A DNA stretch of 64,000 bases from Anaerolineae bacterium (GCA_021324435.1 JAJPIZ010000045.1:1-64000); one strand, 5' to 3'. Counted from the stretch's first letter, positions 42,460-50,787 are shown. The notes: generated from the sequence alone by a model not told the origin. Made by a program: numbers and translations.

Positions 42460-42852
42460 ATGTTGGATAAATTTAAATCCCGCGCCCGCGCATTGAAACA
42501 AGAGTCGCTGACGCTTTATTTTGCTCTTCGCGATCCGCGCACGCCGTGGTATGCGCGTGCATTTGTTGCGGTAGTCGTCGCGTATGCGCTCAGCCCGATT
42601 GATTTGATCCCGGATTTTGTTCCGGTGTTGGGTTATCTCGATGATTTGATCATCGTCCCCGCGGGGATCGCGCTGGCATTGAAATTGATTCCGCCTCAGG
42701 TGATGGCGGAGGCGCGTGTAACGGCGGCCAGCCAGAGGGCGGAAAGACGCGTCGGATTCATCGGCGCGGGAATCATTGCCTTAATCTGGATATTGACTAT
42801 AATAAGCGCCCTCGCATTATTCATCCGCTTATTATTCAGGGAGAAAATATGA
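42460..42852 (+). CDS. YkvA-like DUF1232 protein
   Basis: 130 residues. Contains the DUF1232 core [32 protein letters not shown] followed by a hydrophobic stretch, then a C-terminal membrane helix (about 100-125, [20 protein letters not shown]). Membrane-associated, function unknown. The stop overlaps the start of the following acetyltransferase gene (ATGA). Confidence 0.85.
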   Translation: MLDKFKSRARALKQESLTLYFALRDPRTPWYARAFVAVVVAYALSPIDLIPDFVPVLGYLDDLIIVPAGIALALKLIPPQVMAEARVTAASQRAERRVGFIGAGIIALIWILTIISALALFIRLLFREKI

Positions 42853-43307
42853 CCCTCGATGTCCATCCCACCATTATCCGTCCGGCCTCCAGTTCAGACC
42901 AGACGGAGTGGCTGAGAATGCGTCACCTTCTGTGGCCGGAGGTCGAACTGGAGGACCTGCGGTGTGAAATGGAGAGGATACTCGAAGACAGGATGACACC
43001 GGTCTTCGTGATGGAACGCCTAGATGGCGGCCTGGGTGGGTTCATTGAGGCCGGCACCCGTAAATATGCCGATGGCTGTTCAACCACGCCCGTTGGCTAT
43101 ATCGAGGGCTGGTACGTGGACGAGGATCTGCGCGGCCAAGGCGTGGGCAGGATGCTGATCCACGCGGCGGAAGACTGGGCGCGCGGGCAGGGACTGCGGG
43201 AGATGGCGTCGGACACCTGGCTGGACAATGAAGTCAGTATTGCGGCGCATATGAGGATGGGATACGAGGAAGTAGAACGGCTGATCCATTTTGCAAAGAC
43301 TTTATAA
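42849..43307 (+). CDS. AAC(6')-like GNAT acetyltransferase
   Basis: 152 residues. Acetyl-CoA loop [14 protein letters not shown], preceded by VGYIEGWYV and followed by [14 protein letters not shown] and [21 protein letters not shown]. This LDNExSIxAHxxMGYEE ending is typical of the chromosomal aminoglycoside 6'-N-acetyltransferase group. It acetylates an amine in the cytoplasm; whether aminoglycosides are substrates cannot be told from sequence. Co-translated with the DUF1232 gene. Confidence 0.82.
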   Translation: MTLDVHPTIIRPASSSDQTEWLRMRHLLWPEVELEDLRCEMERILEDRMTPVFVMERLDGGLGGFIEAGTRKYADGCSTTPVGYIEGWYVDEDLRGQGVGRMLIHAAEDWARGQGLREMASDTWLDNEVSIAAHMRMGYEEVERLIHFAKTL

Positions 43308-43337
43308 TTTTCGAGCTCTCCAATTTTCAAGCAAGAA

Positions 43338-43435
43338 CACCAAACACGAAGGCCACAAAGTACACAAAGGAAGAACCGTCGCGACCATTTTCCGGGCTTT
43401 TCCCTTCGTGTCCGTAGTGTCCTTTGCGTTTAAAG
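43338..43435. repeat. Interspersed palindromic repeat, family A, copy 4
   Basis: Left arm 43338-43370 (caccaaacacgaaggccaca...) and right arm 43401-43435 (...gtcctttgcgtttaaag), separated by 30 bases. It fills the gap after the acetyltransferase gene. Confidence 0.8.
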
Positions 43436-43460
43436 ACTGAGGACAAAAAGCGAATATGCC

Positions 43461-44006
43461 ATGAGAAAATTGGTTCTAGCCCTGCTCGCATTGACGCTGG
43501 CATCCTGCGGCGGGCCTGTCGCTTCCACCGAGACACGGGAGGTCGCAATGACCCTGTCTGTTTCCAGTTCAGCCTTTGCCGCCGGGCAGTCCATCCCGGC
43601 CAAGTATTCCTGCAAAGGCCAAAACATCTCACCTGCGCTGGCGTGGACCAACGCGCCTGCCGGGACTAAATCCTTTGCGCTGATCATGGATGACCCCGAT
43701 GCGCCGATGGGAACCTGGGTGCATTGGGTGGTTTTCAACATCCCTGCCACCACAAGCAATTTACCGGAAGCCGTCATGGCCGGAGCGCAACTTGCGGACG
43801 GAAGTTTGCAGGGGAAGAATTCGTCCGGTAAGCAGGGCTACGACGGACCATGCCCGCCTTCAGGCACACATCGCTATTTCTTCAAACTCTACGCGCTCGA
43901 CACCTCGCTCAATCTTTCCTCCGACTCCGGCAAGGAGCAATTGCTCAAGGCTATGCAGGGGCATATCCTCGCACAGGGAGAATTGATGGGGACATTCAGC
44001 AAATAA
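43461..44006 (+). CDS. YbhB/YbcL-type PEBP lipoprotein
   Basis: 181 residues. Signal peptide and lipobox LTLASC (Cys16), then the phosphatidylethanolamine-binding protein fold of the YbhB/YbcL (Raf kinase inhibitor-like) group: IPAKYSCKGQNISPALAW, FALIMDDPDAPMGTWVHWVVFNIP, and GYDGPCPPSGTHRYFFKLYALD. The bacterial group binds an unknown ligand, probably an anion, outside the membrane. The next gene starts one base after its stop. Confidence 0.9.
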   Translation: MRKLVLALLALTLASCGGPVASTETREVAMTLSVSSSAFAAGQSIPAKYSCKGQNISPALAWTNAPAGTKSFALIMDDPDAPMGTWVHWVVFNIPATTSNLPEAVMAGAQLADGSLQGKNSSGKQGYDGPCPPSGTHRYFFKLYALDTSLNLSSDSGKEQLLKAMQGHILAQGELMGTFSK

Positions 44007-44007
44007 A

Positions 44008-44907
44008 ATGACAAAATATATCGGCGAAATTGCAGGCATCGCCACGTCGGTCTGCTTTGCAGCAAATGCGGTGTTCATTACGCGCGCCGGGCAGAAAGTC
44101 GGCTCGGTCATCTCGAACCGCACGCGCGTTGTCTTTGCGTTGATCTACCTCATCATCCTCAACATCATCTTCTTCCAACAGCCTCTGCCGTTCACTGCCA
44201 CGTCAGATCGCTGGACCTGGCTGGCGCTTTCCGGCGTGATCGGCCTGGCACTCGGCGACGCATTTCTCTTTCAATCCTATCTCCTGGTCGGGCCGCGGCT
44301 GGGAATGTTGCTCTTGAGTCTATCCACTGTGATCGGCATGTTCGAGGCGTGGATCTTCCTCGGCGAATCTCTCGGCTTGATTCAAATCATTGGCATCGCG
44401 CTGACATTGGGAGGCATTATCTGGGTTGCGATGGAACAAGGCAACGGGAATGGACAGGCCCCGCATCATGCCGCCCTGGGAGTTTTGTTCGGCATTCTAT
44501 CGGCTGTGTGCCAGGCGACGGGACTCGTCTTTTCAAAGCAGGGCTTGTACGGAAATTTCTCTCCGATTCAAGGAAATTCGATCCGCATGTTCGCCGCAGC
44601 CTTGTCACTTTGGCTGATCGCCGCATTGCAAAAAGAAGCAGGGACGACCATCCAGACTCTGAAAGCCAATCCGTCCGCCCTCAAACAACTTGCCATCGCC
44701 GCCTTCATCGGACCGGTGCTGGGCGTATCATCGTCTCTGCTGGCCATCCAGCATACTCAAATTGGGATCGCCAGCGTGCTCACTTCGCTCGCGCCAGTCT
44801 TCATGCTTCCGGTCAGCCATTACATTTTCAAGGAACGCCTCGGCTGGCAGGCCATTGTCGGCACGCTTCTGGCGATGGCAGGCGTGACGATTCTGTTTTT
44901 GAGTTAG
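44008..44907 (+). CDS. EamA/DMT-family transporter
   Basis: 299 residues, ten hydrophobic segments in two EamA halves: WLALSGVIGLALGDAFLFQS with LLLSLSTVIGMFEAWIFLGE in the first, and GPVLGVSSSLLAIQHTQIGIAS with LPVSHYIFKERLGWQAIVGT in the second. Predicted metabolite exporter of the inner membrane. Begins immediately after the PEBP gene; its ribosome-binding site would be in that gene's last codons. Confidence 0.88.
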   Translation: MTKYIGEIAGIATSVCFAANAVFITRAGQKVGSVISNRTRVVFALIYLIILNIIFFQQPLPFTATSDRWTWLALSGVIGLALGDAFLFQSYLLVGPRLGMLLLSLSTVIGMFEAWIFLGESLGLIQIIGIALTLGGIIWVAMEQGNGNGQAPHHAALGVLFGILSAVCQATGLVFSKQGLYGNFSPIQGNSIRMFAAALSLWLIAALQKEAGTTIQTLKANPSALKQLAIAAFIGPVLGVSSSLLAIQHTQIGIASVLTSLAPVFMLPVSHYIFKERLGWQAIVGTLLAMAGVTILFLS

Positions 44908-44963
44908 ACCCGAATCAATGGTTTGATCATCAAACTGCAAGGTCAAGAAAAGAAGCCTAAAAC

Positions 44964-44969
44964 TATAAT
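44964..44969 (+). promoter_or_regulatory. Possible -10 box for the CpaE-like gene
   Basis: TATAAT about 58 bases before the ATG at 45028; no clear -35. A GGAGG lies seven bases before the ATG, so this gene has an ordinary leader. Confidence 0.35.
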
Positions 44970-45027
44970 AACTATGCAGGCTCACAGCCTATAAGATTCC
45001 CGCTCTGCGATTACAACGGAGGCTCTC

Positions 45028-46245
45028 ATGAGTAAACGAATCCTCGTCGTTGACGATGATGACATGATGCGCAAGATGACGTCCACAATCTTGGCGCGGC
45101 ATGAGTTCGAAGTGCTCACTGCCTCCAATGGACGCGAGGCGCTGGCGAGTCTCTCCACCAACAAACCCGATCTCATTCTTCTGGATGTAATGATGCCGGA
45201 GATGGACGGATACGAAACCTGCAAACAGATACGCGCCAACCCGCCGACTGCCGCCATCCCGATTCTGATGCTTACCGCGCTGGCTTCCATTGAACAAAAG
45301 GTCAAGGGTTTTGAAGCGGGCGCGGATGATTATTTGGCCAAGCCATTCGAAAGCGAAGAACTGGTGGCGCGCGTCAATGTGCTATTGCGGCGCAGTGAGA
45401 TAAAGTCCCTTCCCTCTCCCGCCGCGCCCAGCGAGAGGCGCGAGATGGCGCGCACCATCGCGGTCTTTTCTTTGCGCGGCGGTGCAGGCGTGACTACTAC
45501 CGCCGTCAATTTAGCAGGCGGATTGGCCGCGCTGTGGGGGCAACCGGTCGCGCTGGTGGACATGGTCATGATCGCCGGGCAAACCGCGTTGTTCCTCAAT
45601 CAATCCCTCCGCAACACCTGGGCCGATTTAGCCCAACTCAATCAAATAGACACGGACGCAGTGCTGTCCGCCTTACTGCGGCATGACGCCAATGTCTTCA
45701 CACTGGCGTCGCCGCGTCGCCCCGAACAGAGCGAATTGGTCACGCCGGAGAAAACGGCAAAGGTTCTGGATATTCTGCGCTCGCAGTTTCAGTATGTTGT
45801 GCTCGACATGCCCCACGATCTCAGCGAGCGATCCCTGCAGGCCCTCGACCGCGCGGATGCCATCCTCTTGATCGCTCAGCCGGAGATCGCCTCCGTGCGC
45901 GCCGCCAGCATGGCTTTGGAAATCTTTGAAGCGCTCGAATATAACGAAAAGAAAATCCATCTCATCGTCAATTGGACATTCCCGCGCATGGGATTAGCGC
46001 AGGCCGATATTGAAAAATTCATCAACAGCAAAGTGGATTTGGTCCTGCCTTGCGCTGAAGATGATTTCGTGCAGGCTCTTAACTATGGCAAGCCGCCGGT
46101 CATCAACGCGCCCGAAGGTCCGCTCTCTGCGGTCTTTGAAGACATGGCGCTTGTGCTCAGCAAAGAAGAGCATCGCAAAACGCGGCCCCAGAATCCAACT
46201 CCTGCCTGGCTGCGCGTGGCAGAGCGAATGCGGAAGAAGAAATAG
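45028..46245 (+). CDS. Receiver plus CpaE/TadZ-like ATPase-fold protein
   Basis: 405 residues. Receiver domain (3-120) complete with Asp53 (LILLDVMMPEMDG), the Thr of LMLTALAS and Lys105 (DYLAKPF). The second half (about 140-380) is a MinD/ParA fold, but the Walker A reads LRGGAGVTTTA, so both signature lysines are replaced, as in TadZ-like proteins. VVLDMPHDLSERSLQAL supplies the later strand. Likely a localisation factor switched by phosphorylation. It is far from the CpaF cluster and has no kinase beside it. Confidence 0.83.
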   Translation: MSKRILVVDDDDMMRKMTSTILARHEFEVLTASNGREALASLSTNKPDLILLDVMMPEMDGYETCKQIRANPPTAAIPILMLTALASIEQKVKGFEAGADDYLAKPFESEELVARVNVLLRRSEIKSLPSPAAPSERREMARTIAVFSLRGGAGVTTTAVNLAGGLAALWGQPVALVDMVMIAGQTALFLNQSLRNTWADLAQLNQIDTDAVLSALLRHDANVFTLASPRRPEQSELVTPEKTAKVLDILRSQFQYVVLDMPHDLSERSLQALDRADAILLIAQPEIASVRAASMALEIFEALEYNEKKIHLIVNWTFPRMGLAQADIEKFINSKVDLVLPCAEDDFVQALNYGKPPVINAPEGPLSAVFEDMALVLSKEEHRKTRPQNPTPAWLRVAERMRKKK

Positions 46246-46250
46246 ACGCG

Positions 46251-46285
46251 AACGTGACAGTCACTTTCAAAGTGACTGTCACGTT
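46251..46285. terminator. Long perfect palindrome after the CpaE-like gene
   Basis: A 17-base arm aacgtgacagtcacttt, one central base and the exact inverted arm. It lies between the stop at 46245 and the coaBC promoter. There is no T tract, so it may be a terminator, a repeat or a binding site. The TGACAGTCA core is shared with the terminator at 61388-61426. Confidence 0.7.
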
Positions 46286-46302
46286 GTTAAATGCACAGGA
46301 AG

Positions 46303-46308
46303 TATAAT
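46303..46308 (+). promoter_or_regulatory. -10 box for coaBC
   Basis: TATAAT ending eight bases before the ATG at 46317. No ribosome-binding site fits between, so the transcript is leaderless or nearly so. Confidence 0.55.
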
Positions 46309-46316
46309 CAACCGTT

Positions 46317-47528
46317 ATGAGCAATTTGCAAGACAAGCACATCGTGCTCGGTATCACCGGCTCCATCGCGGCTTTCAAGGGCGCAGACCTCGCGTCCAAG
46401 TTGACACAGCTCGGCGCGCAAGTGGATGTGATTCTCACATCCGCCGCGGAAAAATTCATTACGCCGCTCACGCTGCAATCGGTCATGGGCCATCACGCAT
46501 ACACCGAGTCTGATCTATGGGGCGGAGAAGCGCATGTGCTTCACGTCGGTCTTGCCAAAAGCGCGGACCTGCTTGTCATCACGCCATGCACCGCCAACAC
46601 AATTGCCAAGCTCGCGCATGGCGAGGCCGATAATTTGCTGACCATCACCGCGCTGGCGGCGCGCTGTCCGTTGTTGATTGCGCCCGCCATGGACGGCGGC
46701 ATGTTTGAGCACCCGGCCACACAGGAGAATCTTGCTAAACTCAAAGAGCGCGGCGCATATATCGCGGGGCCTGCCGAGGGACATCTTGCGTCGGGGCTTT
46801 CAGGCGTGGGACGTTTACTCGAAGTGCCGGACTTGATCGGTCACATTCGCTTCGTGCTCGGACGCCGCGGGCGGCTCGCCGATAAAAAAGTTGTGGTCTC
46901 CGCCGGCGGGACTCAGGAACCTCTCGACCCCGTCCGTGTTCTCACCAACAAGTCTTCCGGCAAACAGGGATACGCGCTGGCTCAATCTGCAATTGACTTG
47001 GGCGCGGAAGTAACTCTGATTACCACACCCACGTCATTGACTGCACCCATCGGCGCGAATGTCGTCCATGTTCAAACAGCGAGTCAAATGCTGGAAGCGG
47101 TGTTGAAGGAATCCGCGGACGCCGATGCGTTGGTCATGGCCGCGGCAGTGGCGGATTTCCGACCGAAGCGGGCCGCGGGAAACAAGATGAAGAAACGGGA
47201 TGGAATTCCGCAGATCGAACTCGAAACCACAGAAGACATTCTCGAAGCGGTGGCCGCTCAAAGGTCGAGAATGAAGCGGCCATGTGTCACCGTCGGCTTC
47301 GCGGCTGAGTCGCGCGATCTCATCCAAAACGCGGGCGAGAAACTCAAATCAAAAAATCTCGACCTCATCGTTGCCAACGATATTTCCGCAAAGGACGCAG
47401 GGTTTGGGGCGGAGACGAATCGAGTGACGTTATTATTCTCAAGCGGGAAACAAGAATCTTTGCCGTTGATGAGCAAGGTTGATGTGGCAGATGCCATTAT
47501 CGAACGCGTCGCGGCGCTATTGGAGTAA
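46317..47528 (+). CDS. coaBC: Phosphopantothenoylcysteine decarboxylase/synthase
   Basis: 403 residues. N-terminal flavoprotein half (CoaC) with LGITGSIAAFKGADLASKL and His76 (HVLHVGLAKSAD); C-terminal half (CoaB) with VVVSAGGTQEPLDPVRVLTN, KSSGKQGYALAQ and VGFAAES. It makes 4'-phosphopantetheine for coenzyme A. In the CoaC half the PxMNxxMW motif reads PAMDGGMF (Asp126) and the LACGE cysteine is Ser159 (HLASGLSG), two changes at active-site positions. The phosphoesterase gene follows three bases later. Confidence 0.93.
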   Translation: MSNLQDKHIVLGITGSIAAFKGADLASKLTQLGAQVDVILTSAAEKFITPLTLQSVMGHHAYTESDLWGGEAHVLHVGLAKSADLLVITPCTANTIAKLAHGEADNLLTITALAARCPLLIAPAMDGGMFEHPATQENLAKLKERGAYIAGPAEGHLASGLSGVGRLLEVPDLIGHIRFVLGRRGRLADKKVVVSAGGTQEPLDPVRVLTNKSSGKQGYALAQSAIDLGAEVTLITTPTSLTAPIGANVVHVQTASQMLEAVLKESADADALVMAAAVADFRPKRAAGNKMKKRDGIPQIELETTEDILEAVAAQRSRMKRPCVTVGFAAESRDLIQNAGEKLKSKNLDLIVANDISAKDAGFGAETNRVTLLFSSGKQESLPLMSKVDVADAIIERVAALLE

Positions 47529-47531
47529 TTC

Positions 47532-48263
47532 ATGCGCGTTTTGGTTTTTTCGGACATTCATGCAAACTATACAGCATTGGAGGCCGTGCTCGACGACGCC
47601 GGAACGGTGGACGAGTGTTGGTGCCTCGGCGATTTGGTCGGCTATGGCCCAGACCCGAACGCGGTGGTCGAACAAATTCGCGAACTGCCGCACCTGACGT
47701 GTCTGCTCGGCAATCACGATGTAGCGGTAATCGGCGACATGGCGCTGGAGGCGTTCAACGGCGACGCGCGCCGTTCGTTGATGTGGACGGAAAGGGTGCT
47801 GACCGCAGACAACATGGATTTTCTGCGCGCCCTGCCACAACACGCCAAAGTGCGCGGCGACGTGACGCTGGCTCACGGAAGTCCGCGCGACCCTGTGTGG
47901 GAATATGTGTTGAACACGCTTTCAGCGCGCCTGAATTTTGATCACTTCGCCACGCCGTATTGTTTCGTGGGTCATTCGCACATTCAGTGCATGTTCCACA
48001 TGAACGAGCAGGCGGACCGCGTCACGATGGAAGTGGTGAGGGCGGGCGAGCCAATGATGTTGACGCCGCGCACGATTTTGAATCCCGGCTCGGTGGGCCA
48101 GCCTCGCGACCGCGACTCGCGCGCCGCGTACGCCATCTACGATACTCACGCCTGCGTGTGGGAAGCGCGCCGCGTGGAATACAATGTGGCTGAAGTGCAG
48201 AAGCGCATCCGTGAGGCGGGTCTGCCGGAGAAACATGCGGCGAGATTGGGCGAGGGGTGGTAG
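47532..48263 (+). CDS. Calcineurin-like metallophosphoesterase (YfcE/DUF2 type)
   Basis: 243 residues. Metal-binding motifs in order: FSDIHANYTALEAVL, CLGDLVGYGPDPNAVVE, LLGNHDVAVIGD, TLAHGSPRDPVWEYV and FVGHSHIQCMF, ending with LNPGSVGQPRDRDSRAAYAIYD. This is the bacterial phosphodiesterase group related to YfcE/MJ0936. Cytoplasmic, two-metal hydrolase; substrate not known. Possibly co-transcribed with coaBC (three-base gap). Confidence 0.92.
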   Translation: MRVLVFSDIHANYTALEAVLDDAGTVDECWCLGDLVGYGPDPNAVVEQIRELPHLTCLLGNHDVAVIGDMALEAFNGDARRSLMWTERVLTADNMDFLRALPQHAKVRGDVTLAHGSPRDPVWEYVLNTLSARLNFDHFATPYCFVGHSHIQCMFHMNEQADRVTMEVVRAGEPMMLTPRTILNPGSVGQPRDRDSRAAYAIYDTHACVWEARRVEYNVAEVQKRIREAGLPEKHAARLGEGW

Positions 48264-48266
48264 TTT

Positions 48267-48289
48267 AGTGAGCAGTAGTCAGTGAGCAG
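48267..48289. repeat. Short direct repeat
   Basis: agtgagcagta occurs twice, separated by gtc, just after the phosphoesterase stop codon. A fragment of a simple dispersed repeat; no gene disturbed. Confidence 0.6.
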
Positions 48290-48331
48290 TATACAGCGGG
48301 AGTGAATAGCAAGCGGAGGATAAATAAGCCA

Positions 48332-48359
48332 GGAACTTTTACCGGTGGGTTTCGTCTGA
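48332..48359 (+). promoter_or_regulatory. ECF (RpoE-type) sigma factor promoter candidate
   Basis: GGAACTT (48332-48338), a 16-base spacer, then TCTGA (48355-48359), preceded by CG to give CGTCTGA. This is the classic ECF/RpoE pattern. Expected start near 48366, leaving a leader of about 34 bases with AAGGAGG before the ATG at 48400. No -10 TATAAT is present for this gene. Confidence 0.55.
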
Positions 48360-48399
48360 AAAACAAATCAACTTGCATTCGTTCATGAAGGAGGACGAA

Positions 48400-49389
48400 A
48401 TGAAGAAGAGCGTTCTCGTCGTTGTCAGCATTGTTGTTGTGGCAGTATTGATTCTCGCTGTGGGCCTGAGGGCGAGTAATCGTATGCTTTTGCGAGTCGA
48501 ATCGCCTGCCGCGTATCCAGGCATGGGAGGAGGCATGGCTCCACGAGAATCATTTGGCGTGCCTGCGCCGACCATGGCTCCAGCATACGACGCGGTCAAG
48601 GGCGCGGAATTTTCGCCTGTCAGCGCGAACAGCGCCAACCCCGGCGGTGACCGTTTGGTCATCCAAAATGCGGATTTGACCATCGTGGTCAAAGATGTAA
48701 AAGGCCGCGTGCAGGATATTCAGGTCATGGCAAAACAAATGGGCGGATTTGTCGTGTCAGTCAACGTGTATCAGACGTATGCCAGAAACGGCACGCAAGT
48801 GCCGCAGGCAGTAATCGTCTTCCGCGTGCCCGCGGAACAATTGGACGCGGCATTGGATCAGGTCAAGAAAGATGCGGTGGATGTCCAGAACGAAACGCGC
48901 TCGGGACAGGATGTCACCAGTCAGTATGTTGATTTGCAATCTCAACTGACAGCCAAAGAGGCCACCGAAGCGCAACTGCTCAAAATCATGCAAAGCGCCG
49001 AGAAGACCGAAGACGTACTGGCCGTGTACACACAACTGCAACAGATTCAGACTGAGATTCAGGTGTTGAAAGGACAGATCAAATATTACGAAGAGTCCGC
49101 CGCGCTCTCCGCTGTGAGCGTAAACATCATCGCCGAAGAGACCATTCAACCGATTGAGGTCGGCCCGTGGAAACCGCAAGGCGTGGCGCGCGATGCCATC
49201 CAAAACCTGATTGATTTTTGGAAAGGCTTCGTGGAATGGATGATCAACTTCTTCCTGTTCACACTGCCCGCGCTCATCACCATTGCCATCCCTCTGTTCC
49301 TCGTTTACCTGCTCGGTCGTTGGCTGATCCGCAAATTCTGGAAACCGAAAGTAACAGCCGTCGTGGAAGAACCGAAGAAGAAAAAGTAG
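48400..49389 (+). CDS. DUF4349-domain membrane protein
   Basis: About 329 residues. N-terminal membrane anchor (about 3-25), a Pro/Gly/Met-rich linker, then the DUF4349 domain: LVIQNADLTIVVKDVKGRVQDI, AVIVFRVPAEQLDAALDQVKK, SGQDVTSQYVDLQSQLTAKEATE with a coiled coil (about 170-225), SAALSAVSVNIIAEE, and a C-terminal membrane helix (about 285-310) with a basic tail. DUF4349 proteins often sit near anti-sigma or envelope-stress genes. Start MKKSVLV is fixed by AAGGAGG five bases upstream. An ECF-type promoter precedes it. Confidence 0.85.
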   Translation: MKKSVLVVVSIVVVAVLILAVGLRASNRMLLRVESPAAYPGMGGGMAPRESFGVPAPTMAPAYDAVKGAEFSPVSANSANPGGDRLVIQNADLTIVVKDVKGRVQDIQVMAKQMGGFVVSVNVYQTYARNGTQVPQAVIVFRVPAEQLDAALDQVKKDAVDVQNETRSGQDVTSQYVDLQSQLTAKEATEAQLLKIMQSAEKTEDVLAVYTQLQQIQTEIQVLKGQIKYYEESAALSAVSVNIIAEETIQPIEVGPWKPQGVARDAIQNLIDFWKGFVEWMINFFLFTLPALITIAIPLFLVYLLGRWLIRKFWKPKVTAVVEEPKKKK

Positions 49390-49416
49390 ACACTGCCCTC
49401 GCTCTTCCCCACCCTG

Positions 49417-49458
49417 CCTCCCCTTCCCTCTCCCAACATTGGGAGTGGGAAGGGGAGG
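49417..49458. repeat. Long hairpin of the CCCTCTCCC repeat family
   Basis: 18-base arms cctccccttccctctccc and gggagtgggaaggggagg with one mismatch and an aacatt loop. Flanking g/c-rich segments up to 49500 (ggtggaggggataggtgagg) belong to the same repeat. It fills the gap between the DUF4349 gene and rsmG. Confidence 0.8.
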
Positions 49459-49510
49459 CGTCGCGACCCAAAGGGGAGTGCGGTGGAGGGGATAGGTGAG
49501 GGAGATGGTT

Positions 49511-49516
49511 TATAAT
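49511..49516 (+). promoter_or_regulatory. -10 box for rsmG
   Basis: TATAAT ending eight bases before the ATG at 49525. No ribosome-binding site in between, so a leaderless or near-leaderless start. Confidence 0.55.
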
Positions 49517-49524
49517 TTTTTCAC

Positions 49525-50235
49525 ATGGACAAACTCGCTCGCAACGCGCATGAACTTTTTCACATCCAACTCACCGGGCGGCAAATGGAGGCGCTCGTCA
49601 CGTACGAACGTGAACTTCTCGATTGGAATCAAAAATTTAATCTGACGGCCATCCGCGACGCGGAGTCGATCCGCACCAAACATTTTCTGGATTCATTTTC
49701 CTGTGTGCTGGCCTGGGGGACGAACCCTCCGCATCGTCTCATTGACGTGGGAACGGGCGCGGGTTTCCCGGGCCTGCCTCTCAAGATTTACTATCCCTCG
49801 TTAAAACTGACACTGGTCGAGTCGGTGGGCAAGAAAGCCATGTTCTGCGAACACATCGTCCGCTTGTTGCGCCTCGAAAACGTGGAAGTGCTCAAAGCCC
49901 GCGCCGAAGATGTGGGACAAATGAAAGAACATCGCGAGAAATACGACTGGGCTGTGGCGCGCGCCGTGGCCGACATGAAAGTGCTGGCCGAATATCTTTT
50001 GCCCCTGCTCAAAATCGGCGGAACGATGCTGGCACAAAAAGGCGAAAGCGGACCCGCCGAGGCGCAGGCCGCTGAGAGGGCCATCAAATTATTGGGCGGG
50101 AAATTGCGGCAGGTGATTCCCGTCCATTTGCCGGGTGTAGCGGATGACCGCTATTTAGTATTAGTGGATAAATGCGCGGCCACGCCGCCGAAATATCCGC
50201 GCAAGGCAGGCACGCCGATGAAACAGCCGTTGTAG
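49525..50235 (+). CDS. rsmG: 16S rRNA (guanine-N7) methyltransferase RsmG
   Basis: 236 residues. SAM-binding DVGTGAGFPGLPL (74-86), preceded by LLDWNQKFNLTAI and IRTKHFLDSFS, and followed by LVESVGKKAMF and WAVARAVADMKVLAEY. It methylates G527 of 16S rRNA. Normally this gene lies between mnmG and parA near the origin; here it stands alone, about 30 kb from parAB. Confidence 0.95.
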   Translation: MDKLARNAHELFHIQLTGRQMEALVTYERELLDWNQKFNLTAIRDAESIRTKHFLDSFSCVLAWGTNPPHRLIDVGTGAGFPGLPLKIYYPSLKLTLVESVGKKAMFCEHIVRLLRLENVEVLKARAEDVGQMKEHREKYDWAVARAVADMKVLAEYLLPLLKIGGTMLAQKGESGPAEAQAAERAIKLLGGKLRQVIPVHLPGVADDRYLVLVDKCAATPPKYPRKAGTPMKQPL

Positions 50236-50256
50236 GCAAGTCTTACAAGTGGGGGT

Positions 50257-50337
50257 GTTGTAAAAGTCCAACAGGCCGTTAAATAAAAAGACTAGTTGGA
50301 CTTTTTGATTTATCGGACTATTTAGACTTTTAACAAC
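50257..50337. terminator. Nested hairpins between convergent rsmG and cupin genes
   Basis: Inner stem aaaagtccaac / gttggactttt (50262-50272, 50295-50305) followed by T residues, and outer arms gttgtaaaagtcc / agacttttaacaac (50257-50269, 50324-50337). It can act as a terminator in both directions and overlaps the cupin stop codon. Confidence 0.65.
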
Positions 50338-50695
50338 TCGCCTCATCCACAATTGTGATCTTGTCTTCCTTGTTGGGGATAATGCACAAAAACTCGAACG
50401 GCTCTTCGCCTGAATTCTGATACGAATGGATCGCGCCTTCGGGGATGAAGACCACATCACCGGCTTTGACGTGATACGTCTCGTTACCAATGGTGATCGT
50501 AGCCTGTCCGCGCAGAACATATTGCTCGTGCTCGACGGTGTTGGTGTGGCGCGGCATACCTCCGCCCTTTTGCATGGAAAATTTCCGCAGGGCGAAGTTT
50601 GGGCCTTCTTTGGAAGAGATCAAAACCTGAATGGTCGTGTCCTTGCCCGCGGCCACATTCTTGGCTTCTACATCGGTTGAATGTTTGACTGGCAT
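50330..50695 (-). CDS. Cupin-domain protein
   Basis: 121 residues. Single cupin: metal-binding HTNTVEHEQYVLRGQATITIG (motif 1, with two His and Glu) and PEGAIHSYQNSGEEPFEFLCI (motif 2, His). Such small cupins bind a metal and a small ligand and may be isomerases, dioxygenases or ligand binders; no specific role is evident. Start MPVKHSTDVEAK has AAGGAGAT upstream; an ATG five codons earlier overlaps that site and is less likely. The C-terminus ends in Cys. Confidence 0.85.
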   Translation of the reverse strand: MPVKHSTDVEAKNVAAGKDTTIQVLISSKEGPNFALRKFSMQKGGGMPRHTNTVEHEQYVLRGQATITIGNETYHVKAGDVVFIPEGAIHSYQNSGEEPFEFLCIIPNKEDKITIVDEASC

Positions 50696-50714
50696 TTCTA
50701 TCTCCTTCAATTCT

Positions 50715-50787
50715 CTAACCGCGAAGGCCGCTAAGACCGCAAAGTTTTTCTTTTGCCTTAGTGCCCTTCGTGTCCTTCGTGGTTAAG
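50715..50787. repeat. Interspersed palindromic repeat, family A, copy 5
   Basis: Left arm 50715-50744 (ctaaccgcgaaggccgctaa...) and right arm 50754-50787 (...gtccttcgtggttaag). It lies between the cupin start and the recF stop, overlapping the last recF codons at 50783. Confidence 0.8.

Noticed and set aside
42849-43307. Calling the acetyltransferase an antibiotic resistance gene
   Set aside because: Family similarity alone does not show aminoglycoside use; there is no mobile context.
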